A stretch of DNA of 64,000 nucleotides. Source: Chryseobacterium glaciei. Its GTDB lineage: Bacteria; Bacteroidota; Bacteroidia; Flavobacteriales; Weeksellaceae. Numbering within the stretch: the stretch's first letter is position 1; every line of letters starts with the position of its first letter. Position numbers and translations under genes: made by a program. Below are positions 12,719 to 20,839 of this stretch, one piece after another. The notes below the pieces were generated by a model. The model was not told the DNA's origin, did not search any database, and worked only from the letters and a program-made list of their open reading frames with translations. Location: the NCBI RefSeq assembly GCF_001648155.1, contig NZ_CP015199.1:1157501-1221500 (forward strand), given 5' to 3'.

Positions 12719-13483
12719 TTAATTCAATATTTCATTCATTTGAGTTAGAATAATTGGTTTTCCGTCGGTCACAACGATTGTATGCTCGTGCTGTGCCATA
12801 TACCCGCCTTTATTGCCAACCATTGTCCAGCCGTCATTTAATTCAACCGCAAGATTTGAAGATGTTGAAGTAAATGTTTCAATTGCCACCACAGAATTTT
12901 TCTTGAAACGTCTGTTATCGAAACGGTTTCTGTAATTTAGTAATTCATCCGGTTCTTCGTGTAAGCTTCTTCCAATACCGTGTCCGCCAAGGTTTTTAAT
13001 AACTTTAAAACCTCTTTTTTTAGCTTCAGTTTCCATTAAAAATCCGATATCGGCAATTTTCACACCACCTTTTATATTATTGATCGCTTTTTCTAAAATA
13101 TCTTTAGAAGCATCGACTAATTTTTGATGTTGATTGATGTCTTTTCCAATGATAAAAGAACCTCCGTTATCAGCCCAAAATCCATTAAGCTCTGCTGAAA
13201 CATCAATGTTGATCAAATCGCCATCCTTCAAAATTCGTTGATCTGTCGGAATACCGTGGCAGAATTCATTATCTACACTGATGCACGTCCATCCTGGAAA
13301 TCCATAGGTAAGATAAGGAGCAGATTTTGCACCGAAATCGGAAAGTATTTTAGCTCCGTACTCATCAAGATCCTTTGTCGTCATGCCAGGTTGAGCATAA
13401 TTAATCATTTCTTTTAAAGTGTATGCAACAGCTTCACTCGCCTTTTGCATTCCTATTAATTCATGTTCATTTGTTATTGACAT
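12719..13483 (-). CDS. map: type I methionine aminopeptidase
   Basis: 254 aa, cytosolic. It removes the initiator Met from new proteins. The pita-bread fold metal ligands are in place: His in FCHGIPTD (~78), Asp in INIDVSAELNGFWADNGGSF (two Asp, ~96 and ~107), His in GGHGIGRSLHEEP (~170), Glu in AIETFTS (~206), and Glu in QHEHTIVV (~236). The second metal loop reads ADNGGS where classical enzymes have GDTS or similar, a variant seen in Bacteroidota paralogues. It stands alone here, away from secY and infA, so it may be a second map gene rather than the ribosomal-operon copy. Confidence 0.92.
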   Translation of the reverse strand: MSITNEHELIGMQKASEAVAYTLKEMINYAQPGMTTKDLDEYGAKILSDFGAKSAPYLTYGFPGWTCISVDNEFCHGIPTDQRILKDGDLINIDVSAELNGFWADNGGSFIIGKDINQHQKLVDASKDILEKAINNIKGGVKIADIGFLMETEAKKRGFKVIKNLGGHGIGRSLHEEPDELLNYRNRFDNRRFKKNSVVAIETFTSTSSNLAVELNDGWTMVGNKGGYMAQHEHTIVVTDGKPIILTQMNEILN

Positions 13484-13600
13484 TGTTTTGGTTTTGATGG
13501 TTTAAGTTTCTAAATAAGTTGAAAACTACAAAGTTAAGAATTTTGATTTTTTATTATAAAACCGCATAATTATTTGCAAATTCTACATCAACTCATTTTT

Positions 13601-15046
13601 TTATTCTTTCACAATTTTATGAGTTACAATTTCTCCAGATTTTGTGATTGCTGTAATAAAATAAACACCTTTTACAAGATTTTTTACATTTACAGATTTT
13701 TTACTACCGGAAATTTGGTTTACCACTTTTCCTGAAAGGTCTGTTATTTTGATATTATAAACTTCTTCTGAAAAATTCAAAATTTCACTTACAGGATTCG
13801 GATAAAGAGCAATTTTCTTTTTACTGACATCCGTAACTGACAATATTGTTCCCGTTCCATTCAGACGAGCGATCTGGTTCTGAACTAGTCCCTTATAGCT
13901 TGAAAAATAGCCAGCCACCAAAATTTTCCCGTCAGATTGTAATGAAATTGATGCAACAGGATTATTAAATGCTGTTCCAATGTTAAAGGATGTGTCAATA
14001 CTCCCACTGGTATCAAGACGTATGATCCTGTTTTGACTGATTCCATTGTAAGTGGTAAAGCCACCCCCCAACAGAATTTTCCCATCAGACTGTAAAGCGA
14101 TTGTTTCAACAAAAAAATTATCAATGCCTGTTCCGATGGCAAAAGATGTATCCACACTTCCGGTTGTGTTCAGACGTACGATGCGGTTTTGTGTTATTCC
14201 CTTATAGGTTGTAAAGTAACCTCCCATAAGAATTTTCCCATCAGTTTGTACTGCAATCGACCGAACGACACTACCGCTAAGACTGCCACCAAATCCTGTC
14301 CCGACGTTAAACGAAGTGTCAAGAGTTCCATTGGTATTCAGACGTGCAAGATACCTTCGGCTGGTACTATAAATACTTGTAAAACCACCACCTGCCAGGA
14401 TTTTTCCGTCAGATTGCAAAGCAATGATGTTAACATCATGATCAAATCTTAAGCCGTTCACAGGATAAAAGGAAGCATCAGCACTTCCATCTGCATTCAG
14501 GCGTGCAATATTTTGCTGATTGGTGCCGTTATATTTTGCAAATCGACCTCCTGCCAAAATTTTCCCATCAGATTGTATTGCAATGGTCTCAATAAATGAC
14601 ATACCACCAGGTGTGCTAAATCCATCTCCCATAACAAAGGACGTATCAATGCTTCCGTCTATATTCAGACGCACAATACGGTTTTGGGCGATATCATTAT
14701 AGGATGTAAAATTACCTCCCACCACTATTTTGCCGTCAGACTGTAATGCAATTGTATAAACAGTGTCATTAAATCCTGTTCCGATAATAAAAGAAGTATC
14801 TACACTTCCATCAGTATTCAAACGGATAATACGGTTTCGGTCGACACCATTATAATTGGAAAACGAACCTCCCACTAGAATTTTCCCATCTGTCTGTATG
14901 ATAGTAGTTACAGGCGAACTATTAAATCCTGTCCCGATGACAAAGGAAGTGTCGAGAGTTCCATCTGTTTGTGCTTCTACTTTTCCACCAAATAAAAGCA
15001 AGGCAAAAATGATAGTAAGAAATAAAACTTTTTTCATAATAATCAA
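13601..15046 (-). CDS. delta-60 repeat protein with T9SS sorting domain
   Basis: 481 aa. The Met at 15037 (MKKVLFLTIIF) is the likelier start and gives a signal peptide cleaved near VEAQ. The mature protein has about seven or eight ~50-residue delta-60 repeats of the form SDGKILVGG-F-x-Y-NG-x-QNRI-RLN-DGS-DTSF, predicted to form a beta-propeller or solenoid. The last ~75 residues (YPNPVSEILNFSEE to THKIVKE) are a type A T9SS C-terminal domain, so it should be exported by T9SS and left on the surface or released. The binding target is unknown. A TATATTTG -7 match lies at 15103-15096 upstream. This is the last chromosomal gene before the integrated element. Confidence 0.88.
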   Translation of the reverse strand: MIIMKKVLFLTIIFALLLFGGKVEAQTDGTLDTSFVIGTGFNSSPVTTIIQTDGKILVGGSFSNYNGVDRNRIIRLNTDGSVDTSFIIGTGFNDTVYTIALQSDGKIVVGGNFTSYNDIAQNRIVRLNIDGSIDTSFVMGDGFSTPGGMSFIETIAIQSDGKILAGGRFAKYNGTNQQNIARLNADGSADASFYPVNGLRFDHDVNIIALQSDGKILAGGGFTSIYSTSRRYLARLNTNGTLDTSFNVGTGFGGSLSGSVVRSIAVQTDGKILMGGYFTTYKGITQNRIVRLNTTGSVDTSFAIGTGIDNFFVETIALQSDGKILLGGGFTTYNGISQNRIIRLDTSGSIDTSFNIGTAFNNPVASISLQSDGKILVAGYFSSYKGLVQNQIARLNGTGTILSVTDVSKKKIALYPNPVSEILNFSEEVYNIKITDLSGKVVNQISGSKKSVNVKNLVKGVYFITAITKSGEIVTHKIVKE

Positions 15047-15391
15047 ATATCAGTTAAATAATTAAATAAGAAATTGAAATTCCCTAAATATGAGACAAAT
15101 ATAAAAAACTTTATGGTCAAAGTTCAGATTCTATTTTATTCAGTCAAGTTTTCAGAATTTTCTTTTTAGATTAGGTTCAATATAAAGATTGGAAGTCTTT
15201 CGATATGGTGACTTTTATCGTAAGTAAGAACCCTGTTATTAACTTTGCACAAGTGTTTCCGTTTGTTTAATCGGTTTGTACATTGTATCAGAAATTTATA
15301 TTCAATATTTTGAATCGTTTCTAATCAATTAATTTAATTTTTAAAATATTGGATAGCGGTAAATTTCCCTTATTCACTTACCTAAAAAAAT

Positions 15392-15423
15392 AACCCCTTG
15401 AAAATCAATATTTTCAAGGGGTT
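15392..15423 (-). terminator. former terminator of the tRNA(CAT) gene, now stranded at the left end
   Basis: A perfect 14-bp stem, AACCCCTTGAAAAT and its complement with loop CAAT, with an A-run on the left (U-run on the minus strand). It lies 4 bp outside attL. Before insertion it would have followed the tRNA gene now at 39835-39908. Confidence 0.85.
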
Positions 15424-15427
15424 TATT

Positions 15428-15470
15428 GTGGTCCCACCTGGGCTCGAACCAGGGACCACCTGATTATGAG
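15428..15470. repeat. attL: 43-bp direct repeat of the tRNA(CAT) 3' end
   Basis: Bases 15428-15470 are identical to 39834-39876. They copy the 3' part of the tRNA gene (T-arm through anticodon, ending GATTATGAG) and then diverge into unrelated sequence (AAAGAGTAAT). This is the expected left junction of a tRNA-targeted element. Confidence 0.93.
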
Positions 15471-15581
15471 AAAGAGTAATTTTCACTTCCTATATTTTCA
15501 TTTATTAACAAATCGACTGAAAATAAGATATTTATAAGATTTATACATTCTTTTAATTTCCTATTTTTTCTTATTTTATAT

Positions 15582-15606
15582 AAAATTGTTGTACCTATGT
15601 TGTACC
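15582..15606 (+). repeat. left copy of a 25-bp element-end repeat (TTGTACC-N4-TTGTACC)
   Basis: The 25 bp match 39757-39781 exactly and in the same orientation. Each copy contains two TTGTACC units separated by TATG. This copy ends 18 bp before the integrase ATG. Together the two copies flank the reconstructed attP, so they may be integrase/excisionase arm sites or a shared operator. Confidence 0.7.
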
Positions 15607-15624
15607 CTGCTAAATTTAACCTCT

Positions 15625-16833
15625 ATGGCAACCATTAAAATAATTCAAAGAACCAAAGTCCTTTCAAATGGACTATTCCCTATCTTCTTAAGAATAACTA
15701 AAGATAGAAAATCTAAGTTTATTTCACTGAATTTATCATGTGAAACTTCTCAATGGAACGAAACAAAGTCTGAATTCAGAAAGAGTTATCCTAATTTTAA
15801 ACAGCTCAATCATTCTTTAATCGAGATTAAAAACAGAGCAGAAAAAATAGTTACCGATACCGTTTCTCAGGGAGAAGACATTACTTTAGAAGAGTTTGAA
15901 GAACTGTTCTTTAATTTCAAGAATGATAAAAAAATATCTGTAAATGACTTCTGGAATAACCATATAGATGACCTAAATAAAACAGGAAGAACTGGAAATG
16001 CTAGATTTTTTAAGGATTCTAAACAAAGCTTTATGAAATTCTTAAATGACAAGACCATCTATTTTAAAGACATCACACCATTACTGCTCGATAAATATGA
16101 GATATTTTTAAGAGAAAGAGGAAATATGGACAGTAGTATTGCTGTAAAAATGAGGTCTATCAGAGCCTTATATAATGATGCTATAAAAAAAGAATATGCT
16201 AAAAAAGAAAATTATCCTTTTGATAAATACAAATTGTCTAAACTAAAGGGGGCAACCAATAAAAGAGCATTGAGCATTGAAAATGTGCATAAAATAAAGG
16301 AACTGGATACCACAAAGTACCCTACTCTAATTAACACTAAAAATTATTTTTTGTTCAGTTACTATACTGGTGGAATGAACTTTCATGATATGATGAAGCT
16401 AACCTGGGATAATATTACAGAAGACAGGATAACTTATATTCGTAGTAAAACAAAAGGTAAATTTAATATTAAAATTTTGGATCCAGTACAAGAAATTTTG
16501 GACTATTATAAATCTCAGAATAGAAAAACGCCTTATGTCTTTCCAATCATACTTAAAGAGGATTCTACACCATTACAACTAGAATACAGGAAGGAAAAGA
16601 CATTGAAAAAATACAACAAAGATTTAAGAGAAATAGCCAGAATTTGTAAAATCGATGATAAAATCACTTCTTATGTTGCTCGACACAGTTTCGCTACTAA
16701 TCTAAAACAAAAAGGAGTTTCCACCGATATTATTTCAGAAGCAATGGGACATCAAAATTTGGCTATTACACAGGCGTATTTAAAAGAACTGGAAAATGAT
16801 GTAATTGACGATGCTATGAGTAAACTCTTATAA
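15625..16833 (+). CDS. int: tyrosine recombinase (integrase)
   Basis: 402 aa from the ATG at 15625 (MATIKIIQRTKV). An upstream in-frame TTG at 15586 lies inside the 25-bp repeat and is unlikely. The architecture is that of Bacteroidota integrases: N-terminal arm-binding domain (to ~85), SAM-like core-binding domain (~100-200), and a catalytic domain with ARHSFATNL (~350), GHQNLAITQAYL and the nucleophile Tyr near 385. The first-box Arg is not obvious (YYTGGMNFHDMM), a feature also known for IntDOT-type enzymes. It catalyses insertion at the tRNA(CAT) 3' end and, with an excisionase, excision. It lies just inside attL and is transcribed into the element. Confidence 0.95.
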   Translation: MATIKIIQRTKVLSNGLFPIFLRITKDRKSKFISLNLSCETSQWNETKSEFRKSYPNFKQLNHSLIEIKNRAEKIVTDTVSQGEDITLEEFEELFFNFKNDKKISVNDFWNNHIDDLNKTGRTGNARFFKDSKQSFMKFLNDKTIYFKDITPLLLDKYEIFLRERGNMDSSIAVKMRSIRALYNDAIKKEYAKKENYPFDKYKLSKLKGATNKRALSIENVHKIKELDTTKYPTLINTKNYFLFSYYTGGMNFHDMMKLTWDNITEDRITYIRSKTKGKFNIKILDPVQEILDYYKSQNRKTPYVFPIILKEDSTPLQLEYRKEKTLKKYNKDLREIARICKIDDKITSYVARHSFATNLKQKGVSTDIISEAMGHQNLAITQAYLKELENDVIDDAMSKLL

Positions 16834-16844
16834 GCGTATGTTAA

Positions 16845-16860
16845 AAAGTGCCAAAGTGCC
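16845..16860 (+). repeat. AAAGTGCC tandem pair, copy 1
   Basis: AAAGTGCCAAAGTGCC, two exact 8-bp units, just after the integrase stop. The same 16 bp occurs inverted at 34634-34649, with a near copy at 34518-34533. A binding site for an element-encoded protein is possible. Confidence 0.55.
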
Positions 16861-16904
16861 TTTTATTTAAAAAAATAATTTAACTATCTATAAAACAAGT
16901 AACT

Positions 16905-16957
16905 AAGGTTAATTTCAAATTGAAATTAACCTTTTTCAATTTGAAATTAACCTTTTT
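16905..16957 (+). terminator. palindrome and repeat after the integrase; probable terminator
   Basis: GGTTAATTTCAA and its exact complement are separated by one base (16907-16931) and followed by TTTTT, which can act as an intrinsic terminator for int. The right arm is then repeated almost exactly (AATTTGAAATTAACC, ending at 16952) with another T-run, so two competing hairpins are possible. It lies 55-105 bp upstream of the AAA ATPase start. Confidence 0.55.
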
Positions 16958-17011
16958 CATTTAAAAATGAATCATTAAACAAGAAATATTAACCTATAAA
17001 TTAAAAAAATT

Positions 17012-17920
17012 ATGCAATTAAAACAATCACAAAGACAGCAAGTAAAGCTCAGATTAGGGCTATCAGGAGCAAGCGGATTCGGAAAGACCAAATCAGCCTT
17101 ATTATTAGCCTATGGAATGACACAGGATTGGAATAAAATAGCTGTCATAGATACAGAGAACTCCTCTGCTTCTTTATATTCAGACTTAGGAAATTATAAT
17201 GTACTGGACTTAAAAGCTCCATATAGTCCTGAAAGATACATACAAGCCATAGAACTATGTGAGAAATCGGAAATTGAAGTTATTATCATTGATTCTGCAA
17301 GTCATGAATGGAATGGTACTGGGGGATGTCTTGATATTCATGAAAAACTGGGAGGTAGATTTCAGGATTGGGCTAATGTTACACCAAGACATCAGGCATT
17401 TATCAATAAGATATTACAGTCAACCTGCCATGTAATTACTACAACAAGAAGAAAAATGGATTATTCTCTTGATATTGGAAGTAATGGTAAAACACAAGTA
17501 GTAAAGCATGGAACTAAAGAGATTACGCGCGATGGCTTTGAATATGAGCTGACCATCAATTTTGAATTGGTGAATGAAAACCATTTAGCCAAAGCATCAA
17601 AGGATAGAACAGGGTTATTTATGAACAAACCTGAATTTGTAATTACTTCTGCCACTGGTCAATTGATATTGGAATGGTGTAATTCAGGAGCTACGCTTAA
17701 ACAAAATTATCAAAATACCTTTACTGGTGGTTCTCGCTTTACTAAAGAGGACATTCTAAATAAAATCAGCACCAGTAACACTATTGCAGAATTGCTGGTA
17801 ACATACAAGCAGTACCCTGAATATCAAGAAGAATTAAAGAATGAATATGAAGCTAGAAAATCATTCTTAATCAAACTGTCTAACCCTCAAAACTTTTCAA
17901 AAAATGGAAAATACAATTGA
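17012..17920 (+). CDS. phage-type AAA ATPase (RecA-like/Sak4-like)
   Basis: 302 aa, cytosolic. Walker A is GASGFGKTKSALLL (~19-32) and Walker B is VIIIDSASHEW (~90-100), followed by a sensor-like stretch, VITTTRRKMDY. Proteins of this type are found in phages and integrative elements and are thought to be single-strand annealing or RecA-like recombination ATPases. The C-terminal ~75 residues are a variable tail. It overlaps the next gene, DUF3871, by 17 bp, so the two are translationally coupled. The ATPase fold is clear; the exact recombination role is inferred from family and context. Confidence 0.8.
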   Translation: MQLKQSQRQQVKLRLGLSGASGFGKTKSALLLAYGMTQDWNKIAVIDTENSSASLYSDLGNYNVLDLKAPYSPERYIQAIELCEKSEIEVIIIDSASHEWNGTGGCLDIHEKLGGRFQDWANVTPRHQAFINKILQSTCHVITTTRRKMDYSLDIGSNGKTQVVKHGTKEITRDGFEYELTINFELVNENHLAKASKDRTGLFMNKPEFVITSATGQLILEWCNSGATLKQNYQNTFTGGSRFTKEDILNKISTSNTIAELLVTYKQYPEYQEELKNEYEARKSFLIKLSNPQNFSKNGKYN

Positions 17921-18992
17921 TTTAATCGAACAACAAGAGAAACTGCAACTTTCTCCTGTACAGCATTCAGCACCAGTAAGCAATATAATTGATACTACTT
18001 TACTTAATATCTCTCAAAATGTATATCAAAGAAATAGCGAATTTTATCAAGAACAAGAACTACAATATGAGGACAAACCTTTTATTGAAGCCAATACACA
18101 GGAGATTAGTATTCATCACTTAAAGAATGACTGTATTATCCCAGTCTTCTCAAAAGACAATGAAAAGACCATAGCCCATCAAGAGTTTATAGATATTGCA
18201 GAAGACTGCGTTGGTAAGGTTTTCCCACATCATTCCTTTAATCAGCCTGAAATAAGGGTTTCACATCAAATTAAAGGCAGAACACCTGATGCTATCTACA
18301 AAAATGCTAAAGACTTATTAGACCATGAAAAGACCCAATATTTTGAAAGAATGGCTTTTATTATTAAAATTCCAAGTATTACCGATTCTATTAATGGAAA
18401 TGAGTTATCATTAACAGTAGGTGGTGTAAGAGCCTATAATCAGGAGAATTTATATAATAAAAAGACATTTGAAAAATTTAAATTCTTTATTGGTTTCCAG
18501 AACAAAGTATGCTGTAATTTATGTGTTTGGAGTGATGGTTTTGTAGATGATTTGAGGGTTAGTTCCTATCAGGAATTGCAGAGTAAAATAATGAATACTT
18601 TAACTGAATATAATGCAGAGCAACACTTACTAGAGATGAAAGGATTTTCAGACCATTATTTAACTGAGCATCAGTTTGCACAGCTATTAGGAAAAACAAG
18701 ACTATATCAGCATATCTCTAAAACTGAGAAGCACAGGTTGGGTATTCCCCAACTTACTTTTAATGACAGCCAGTTAAACACTATAGCAAAAGACTATTAC
18801 GATGATGAGACTTTTTGTAAGAATGACAATGGAGATATTAACCTATGGAATGTCTACAATCTGTTTACACAGGCTAATAAGAGCAGTTATATAGATACAT
18901 TTTTAGATAGAAATCTGAATGCCTTCGAATTTTCAAAAGGCATTCAGAAAACGCTCAATGGTAATTCTGGTTATCATTGGTTTTTGAGTTAG
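17904..18992 (+). CDS. DUF3871 family protein
   Basis: 362 aa. The central part matches DUF3871, a family found almost only on Bacteroidota mobile elements: IPVFSKDNEKTIAHQEFID (~80), EIRVSHQIKGRTPDAIY (~115), TVGGVRAYNQENLYNKKT (~170), KFFIGFQNKVCCNLCVWSDG (~190). The N-terminal ~60 residues are low-complexity and the C-terminal ~100 have no recognised domain. The function is unknown. Its size, and an arrangement directly after a recombination ATPase, recall phage Rad52/RecT-like or ssDNA-handling proteins, but nothing in the sequence proves that. A hairpin terminator follows within ~10 bp. Confidence 0.8.
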   Translation: MENTIDLIEQQEKLQLSPVQHSAPVSNIIDTTLLNISQNVYQRNSEFYQEQELQYEDKPFIEANTQEISIHHLKNDCIIPVFSKDNEKTIAHQEFIDIAEDCVGKVFPHHSFNQPEIRVSHQIKGRTPDAIYKNAKDLLDHEKTQYFERMAFIIKIPSITDSINGNELSLTVGGVRAYNQENLYNKKTFEKFKFFIGFQNKVCCNLCVWSDGFVDDLRVSSYQELQSKIMNTLTEYNAEQHLLEMKGFSDHYLTEHQFAQLLGKTRLYQHISKTEKHRLGIPQLTFNDSQLNTIAKDYYDDETFCKNDNGDINLWNVYNLFTQANKSSYIDTFLDRNLNAFEFSKGIQKTLNGNSGYHWFLS

Positions 18993-18995
18993 AGG

Positions 18996-19023
18996 AACTG
19001 CCCTATAGAAATATGGGGTGGTT
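18996..19023 (+). terminator. terminator separating DUF3871 from the nucleotide-metabolism operon
   Basis: AACTGCCC pairs with GGGTGGTT (two G-U pairs), and the stem is followed by a T-rich stretch. It separates the replication/recombination pair from the cargo operon starting at 19073. Confidence 0.5.
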
Positions 19024-19072
19024 TTATTTGTATATAAAAAAAATATTCTATTTTAGAGAAAAATTATTTACT

Positions 19073-19294
19073 ATGAAGAGTAAACCGTCATTTTCAAATT
19101 TATTTGAAGGTTTAAGCGATGAGGATATTTTAAAAGCATTCACTGAAAGATTTAATTGCGATGGTGCTTTGTTAATTTATCTGGAAAACGATAATGAAAA
19201 TGGTTTGGCAAGATGGGCAAATAAGAATGGTAAAAAATGGGTAAATGCGATAATGCCTGTTATTAAACAAAAACACTTAAACAAAAACATATAA
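19073..19294 (+). CDS. hypothetical 73-aa protein, first gene of the nucleotide operon
   Basis: 73 aa from the ATG at 19073 (MKSKPSFSNLFEGLSDEDIL). A longer frame from 18977 would overlap DUF3871 and the terminator and is rejected. The protein is small and soluble, with no signal peptide or membrane segment. A helical start (LSDEDILKAFTERF) is followed by a strand-turn block with NGLARWANKNGKKW. I do not recognise the family. Only 2 bp separate it from the next gene, so it belongs to the same transcript as the Gly-rich protein, the PfkB/NDT fusion and the PurA-like enzyme. It could be a regulator or a small subunit. Confidence 0.6.
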   Translation: MKSKPSFSNLFEGLSDEDILKAFTERFNCDGALLIYLENDNENGLARWANKNGKKWVNAIMPVIKQKHLNKNI

Positions 19295-19296
19295 TT

Positions 19297-19650
19297 ATGA
19301 AAGGAGGTGGAGGAGGTTCTCACAGTTATACTCGTGAAATCCAAAATTCGACAAAAGGAATCAGTTCAGCCAGTGGTGAAATTAATTGTAAGGATATACA
19401 ATTTGATACTGATTTAAAAAATATCCAGCCAATTACAAAAACTTTAAAAGTTGGTGATATTTTAAGTATTGAAAAAAATGATTTAGGCTTAGTTGTAGCT
19501 CTTTATAATGGTAAATTATGTGGAATGCTTGATTCTTTGGCTGTTAGCAGCTTAATTAAATGCATTGACGCAGGCTTTATCTACAAAGGTTCAGTAGTTG
19601 AGCTACAAAGTACAAATTGTAAAGTAAAAGTTAGACATTATACTCCATAA
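19297..19650 (+). CDS. Gly-rich small beta-domain protein, second gene of the nucleotide operon
   Basis: 117 aa. It starts MKGGGGGSHSYTRE, a flexible Gly-rich head, followed by ~85 residues predicted to be all-beta: a conserved-looking Cys (GEINCKDIQFDT), LKVGDILSIE, LGLVVALYNGKLCGMLDS, IDAGFIYKGSVVELQ and KVKVRHY. The GD(I/V)L plus (V)ALYNGxLCG pattern suggests a small barrel of HIRAN or SH3/OB type. I have an impression of similar Gly-headed small proteins beside defence genes but cannot confirm it. It is 2 bp after the 73-aa gene and 4 bp before the PfkB/NDT gene. It may be an adaptor or nucleotide/nucleic-acid sensor; this is inference. Confidence 0.6.
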   Translation: MKGGGGGSHSYTREIQNSTKGISSASGEINCKDIQFDTDLKNIQPITKTLKVGDILSIEKNDLGLVVALYNGKLCGMLDSLAVSSLIKCIDAGFIYKGSVVELQSTNCKVKVRHYTP

Positions 19651-19654
19651 TAAT

Positions 19655-20839
19655 ATGCTTACAGTTGTTGGTGGAATCTACTTAGAAAATTGTTTTACTC
19701 CAATTTATTCTGAATTGTTTGGTTCAGCATTAAGAGCTACATGTGCATTGGGTAACAAAGGAATTGATATAGAACTTAAAGGTACAGTAGGTAAAGAGCA
19801 TTTTAATGATTTGGTCTATAAATCAAAATTATACGGCTTCACTAATTCTGTAATTGAAAGTGATTTAAAAACTGTTGAGTTTTCTTATTTTACACCACTA
19901 ACAAAACCAAATATTTATAATCTTCCGGATAAAAAAGAACATCTAAAGGTAAATGCAGATAATATTTTATATTATGGTATGATTGAGAATGACTGTGAAG
20001 TTGTAGGTAATTATGTAGTCTATGACCCTCAGAATCATATCGCATTTACTGAAACAAAATCTAAAGCACAACATTTAGCTATTATTTTGAATAAAAATGA
20101 GGCTCAAATGATATCTAAACGCTATGATGATGACTTAATTGATATAGGAAAGCAATTGAAGAAATCTGAAAATGCAGAAGTTGTTGTAATCAAAAATGGA
20201 GCAAAAGGAGCAATTGTTTTTTATAATGATTCTTACGAAATAATACCTGTTTTTGAAACCCATAAAGTATGGTCTATAGGGAGTGGCGATGTATTTTCCG
20301 CTGTATTTGCTTGGAAATGGATAGTGGAAAAACTTAATCCAATAGAAGCAGCAATGTTCGCTTCAAAATCTGTTGCTGATTTCTGTGAAACTCAGCAATT
20401 GCCATTAGTTGATTCAAATAATCGTCATAATCCTATTGTAAGTAAAGATATAAATAGAGTTTATATCGCTTCTCCGTTTTTTACAGTTAGTGATAAACTA
20501 TTTGTAAACGAAATCAGAAATCTTTTGATTGAATTTGAAAATGAAGTTTTTTCGCCAATGCATGATTTAGGTCTATTAGATGACAAGACATCTAAAACAC
20601 AAATGGATGAAGCCAGAAATAGGGATTTACTCGAGATAGAAAAGTGTGATACTATACTGGCAGTGCTTTCTGGGAATGATCCAGGAACAATTTTTGAAAT
20701 CGGTTATGCAATAGCAAAAGGCAAACGTGTAATAATATTGGCTGAGAACTATAAGGAAGCTGATTTATTTATGTTCAAGGATATTAATTGCGAAATTACT
20801 GAAGATTTTACAACAGCTATATATAAATCATCTTGGTGA
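19655..20839 (+). CDS. fused PfkB-family kinase and nucleoside 2-deoxyribosyltransferase-like protein
   Basis: 394 aa, two domains. Residues ~1-265 resemble a PfkB (ribokinase/nucleoside kinase) fold, starting MLTVVGGIYLEN and ending with the signature SIGSGDVFSAVFAWKW, where GSGD supplies the catalytic Asp and anion hole (usually GAGD). Residues ~268-394 match nucleoside 2-deoxyribosyltransferases: RVYIASPFF, MHDLGLL, CDTILAVLSGNDPGTIFEIG with the DPGT loop and the Glu that is the nucleophile in this family, then KRVIILAEN. The kinase would phosphorylate a (deoxy)nucleoside or sugar; the second domain would cleave or exchange the base. The fused pair upstream of a PurA-like enzyme points to purine nucleoside or nucleotide processing. 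The substrate is unknown. Confidence 0.82.
   Translation: MLTVVGGIYLENCFTPIYSELFGSALRATCALGNKGIDIELKGTVGKEHFNDLVYKSKLYGFTNSVIESDLKTVEFSYFTPLTKPNIYNLPDKKEHLKVNADNILYYGMIENDCEVVGNYVVYDPQNHIAFTETKSKAQHLAIILNKNEAQMISKRYDDDLIDIGKQLKKSENAEVVVIKNGAKGAIVFYNDSYEIIPVFETHKVWSIGSGDVFSAVFAWKWIVEKLNPIEAAMFASKSVADFCETQQLPLVDSNNRHNPIVSKDINRVYIASPFFTVSDKLFVNEIRNLLIEFENEVFSPMHDLGLLDDKTSKTQMDEARNRDLLEIEKCDTILAVLSGNDPGTIFEIGYAIAKGKRVIILAENYKEADLFMFKDINCEITEDFTTAIYKSSW

Noticed and set aside
15428..15470. A second tRNA(CAT) gene at the left end
   Set aside because: Only the 3' part of the tRNA is present; the D-arm and 5' acceptor strand are missing. It is attL, not a tRNA gene.
15586..15624. TTG start giving a longer integrase
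   Set aside because: It falls inside the 25-bp element-end repeat, and the ATG at 15625 gives the normal family N-terminus.
18977..19072. N-terminal extension of the 73-aa protein
   Set aside because: It overlaps the DUF3871 stop and a probable terminator, and its composition differs from the conserved-looking part that follows the ATG at 19073.
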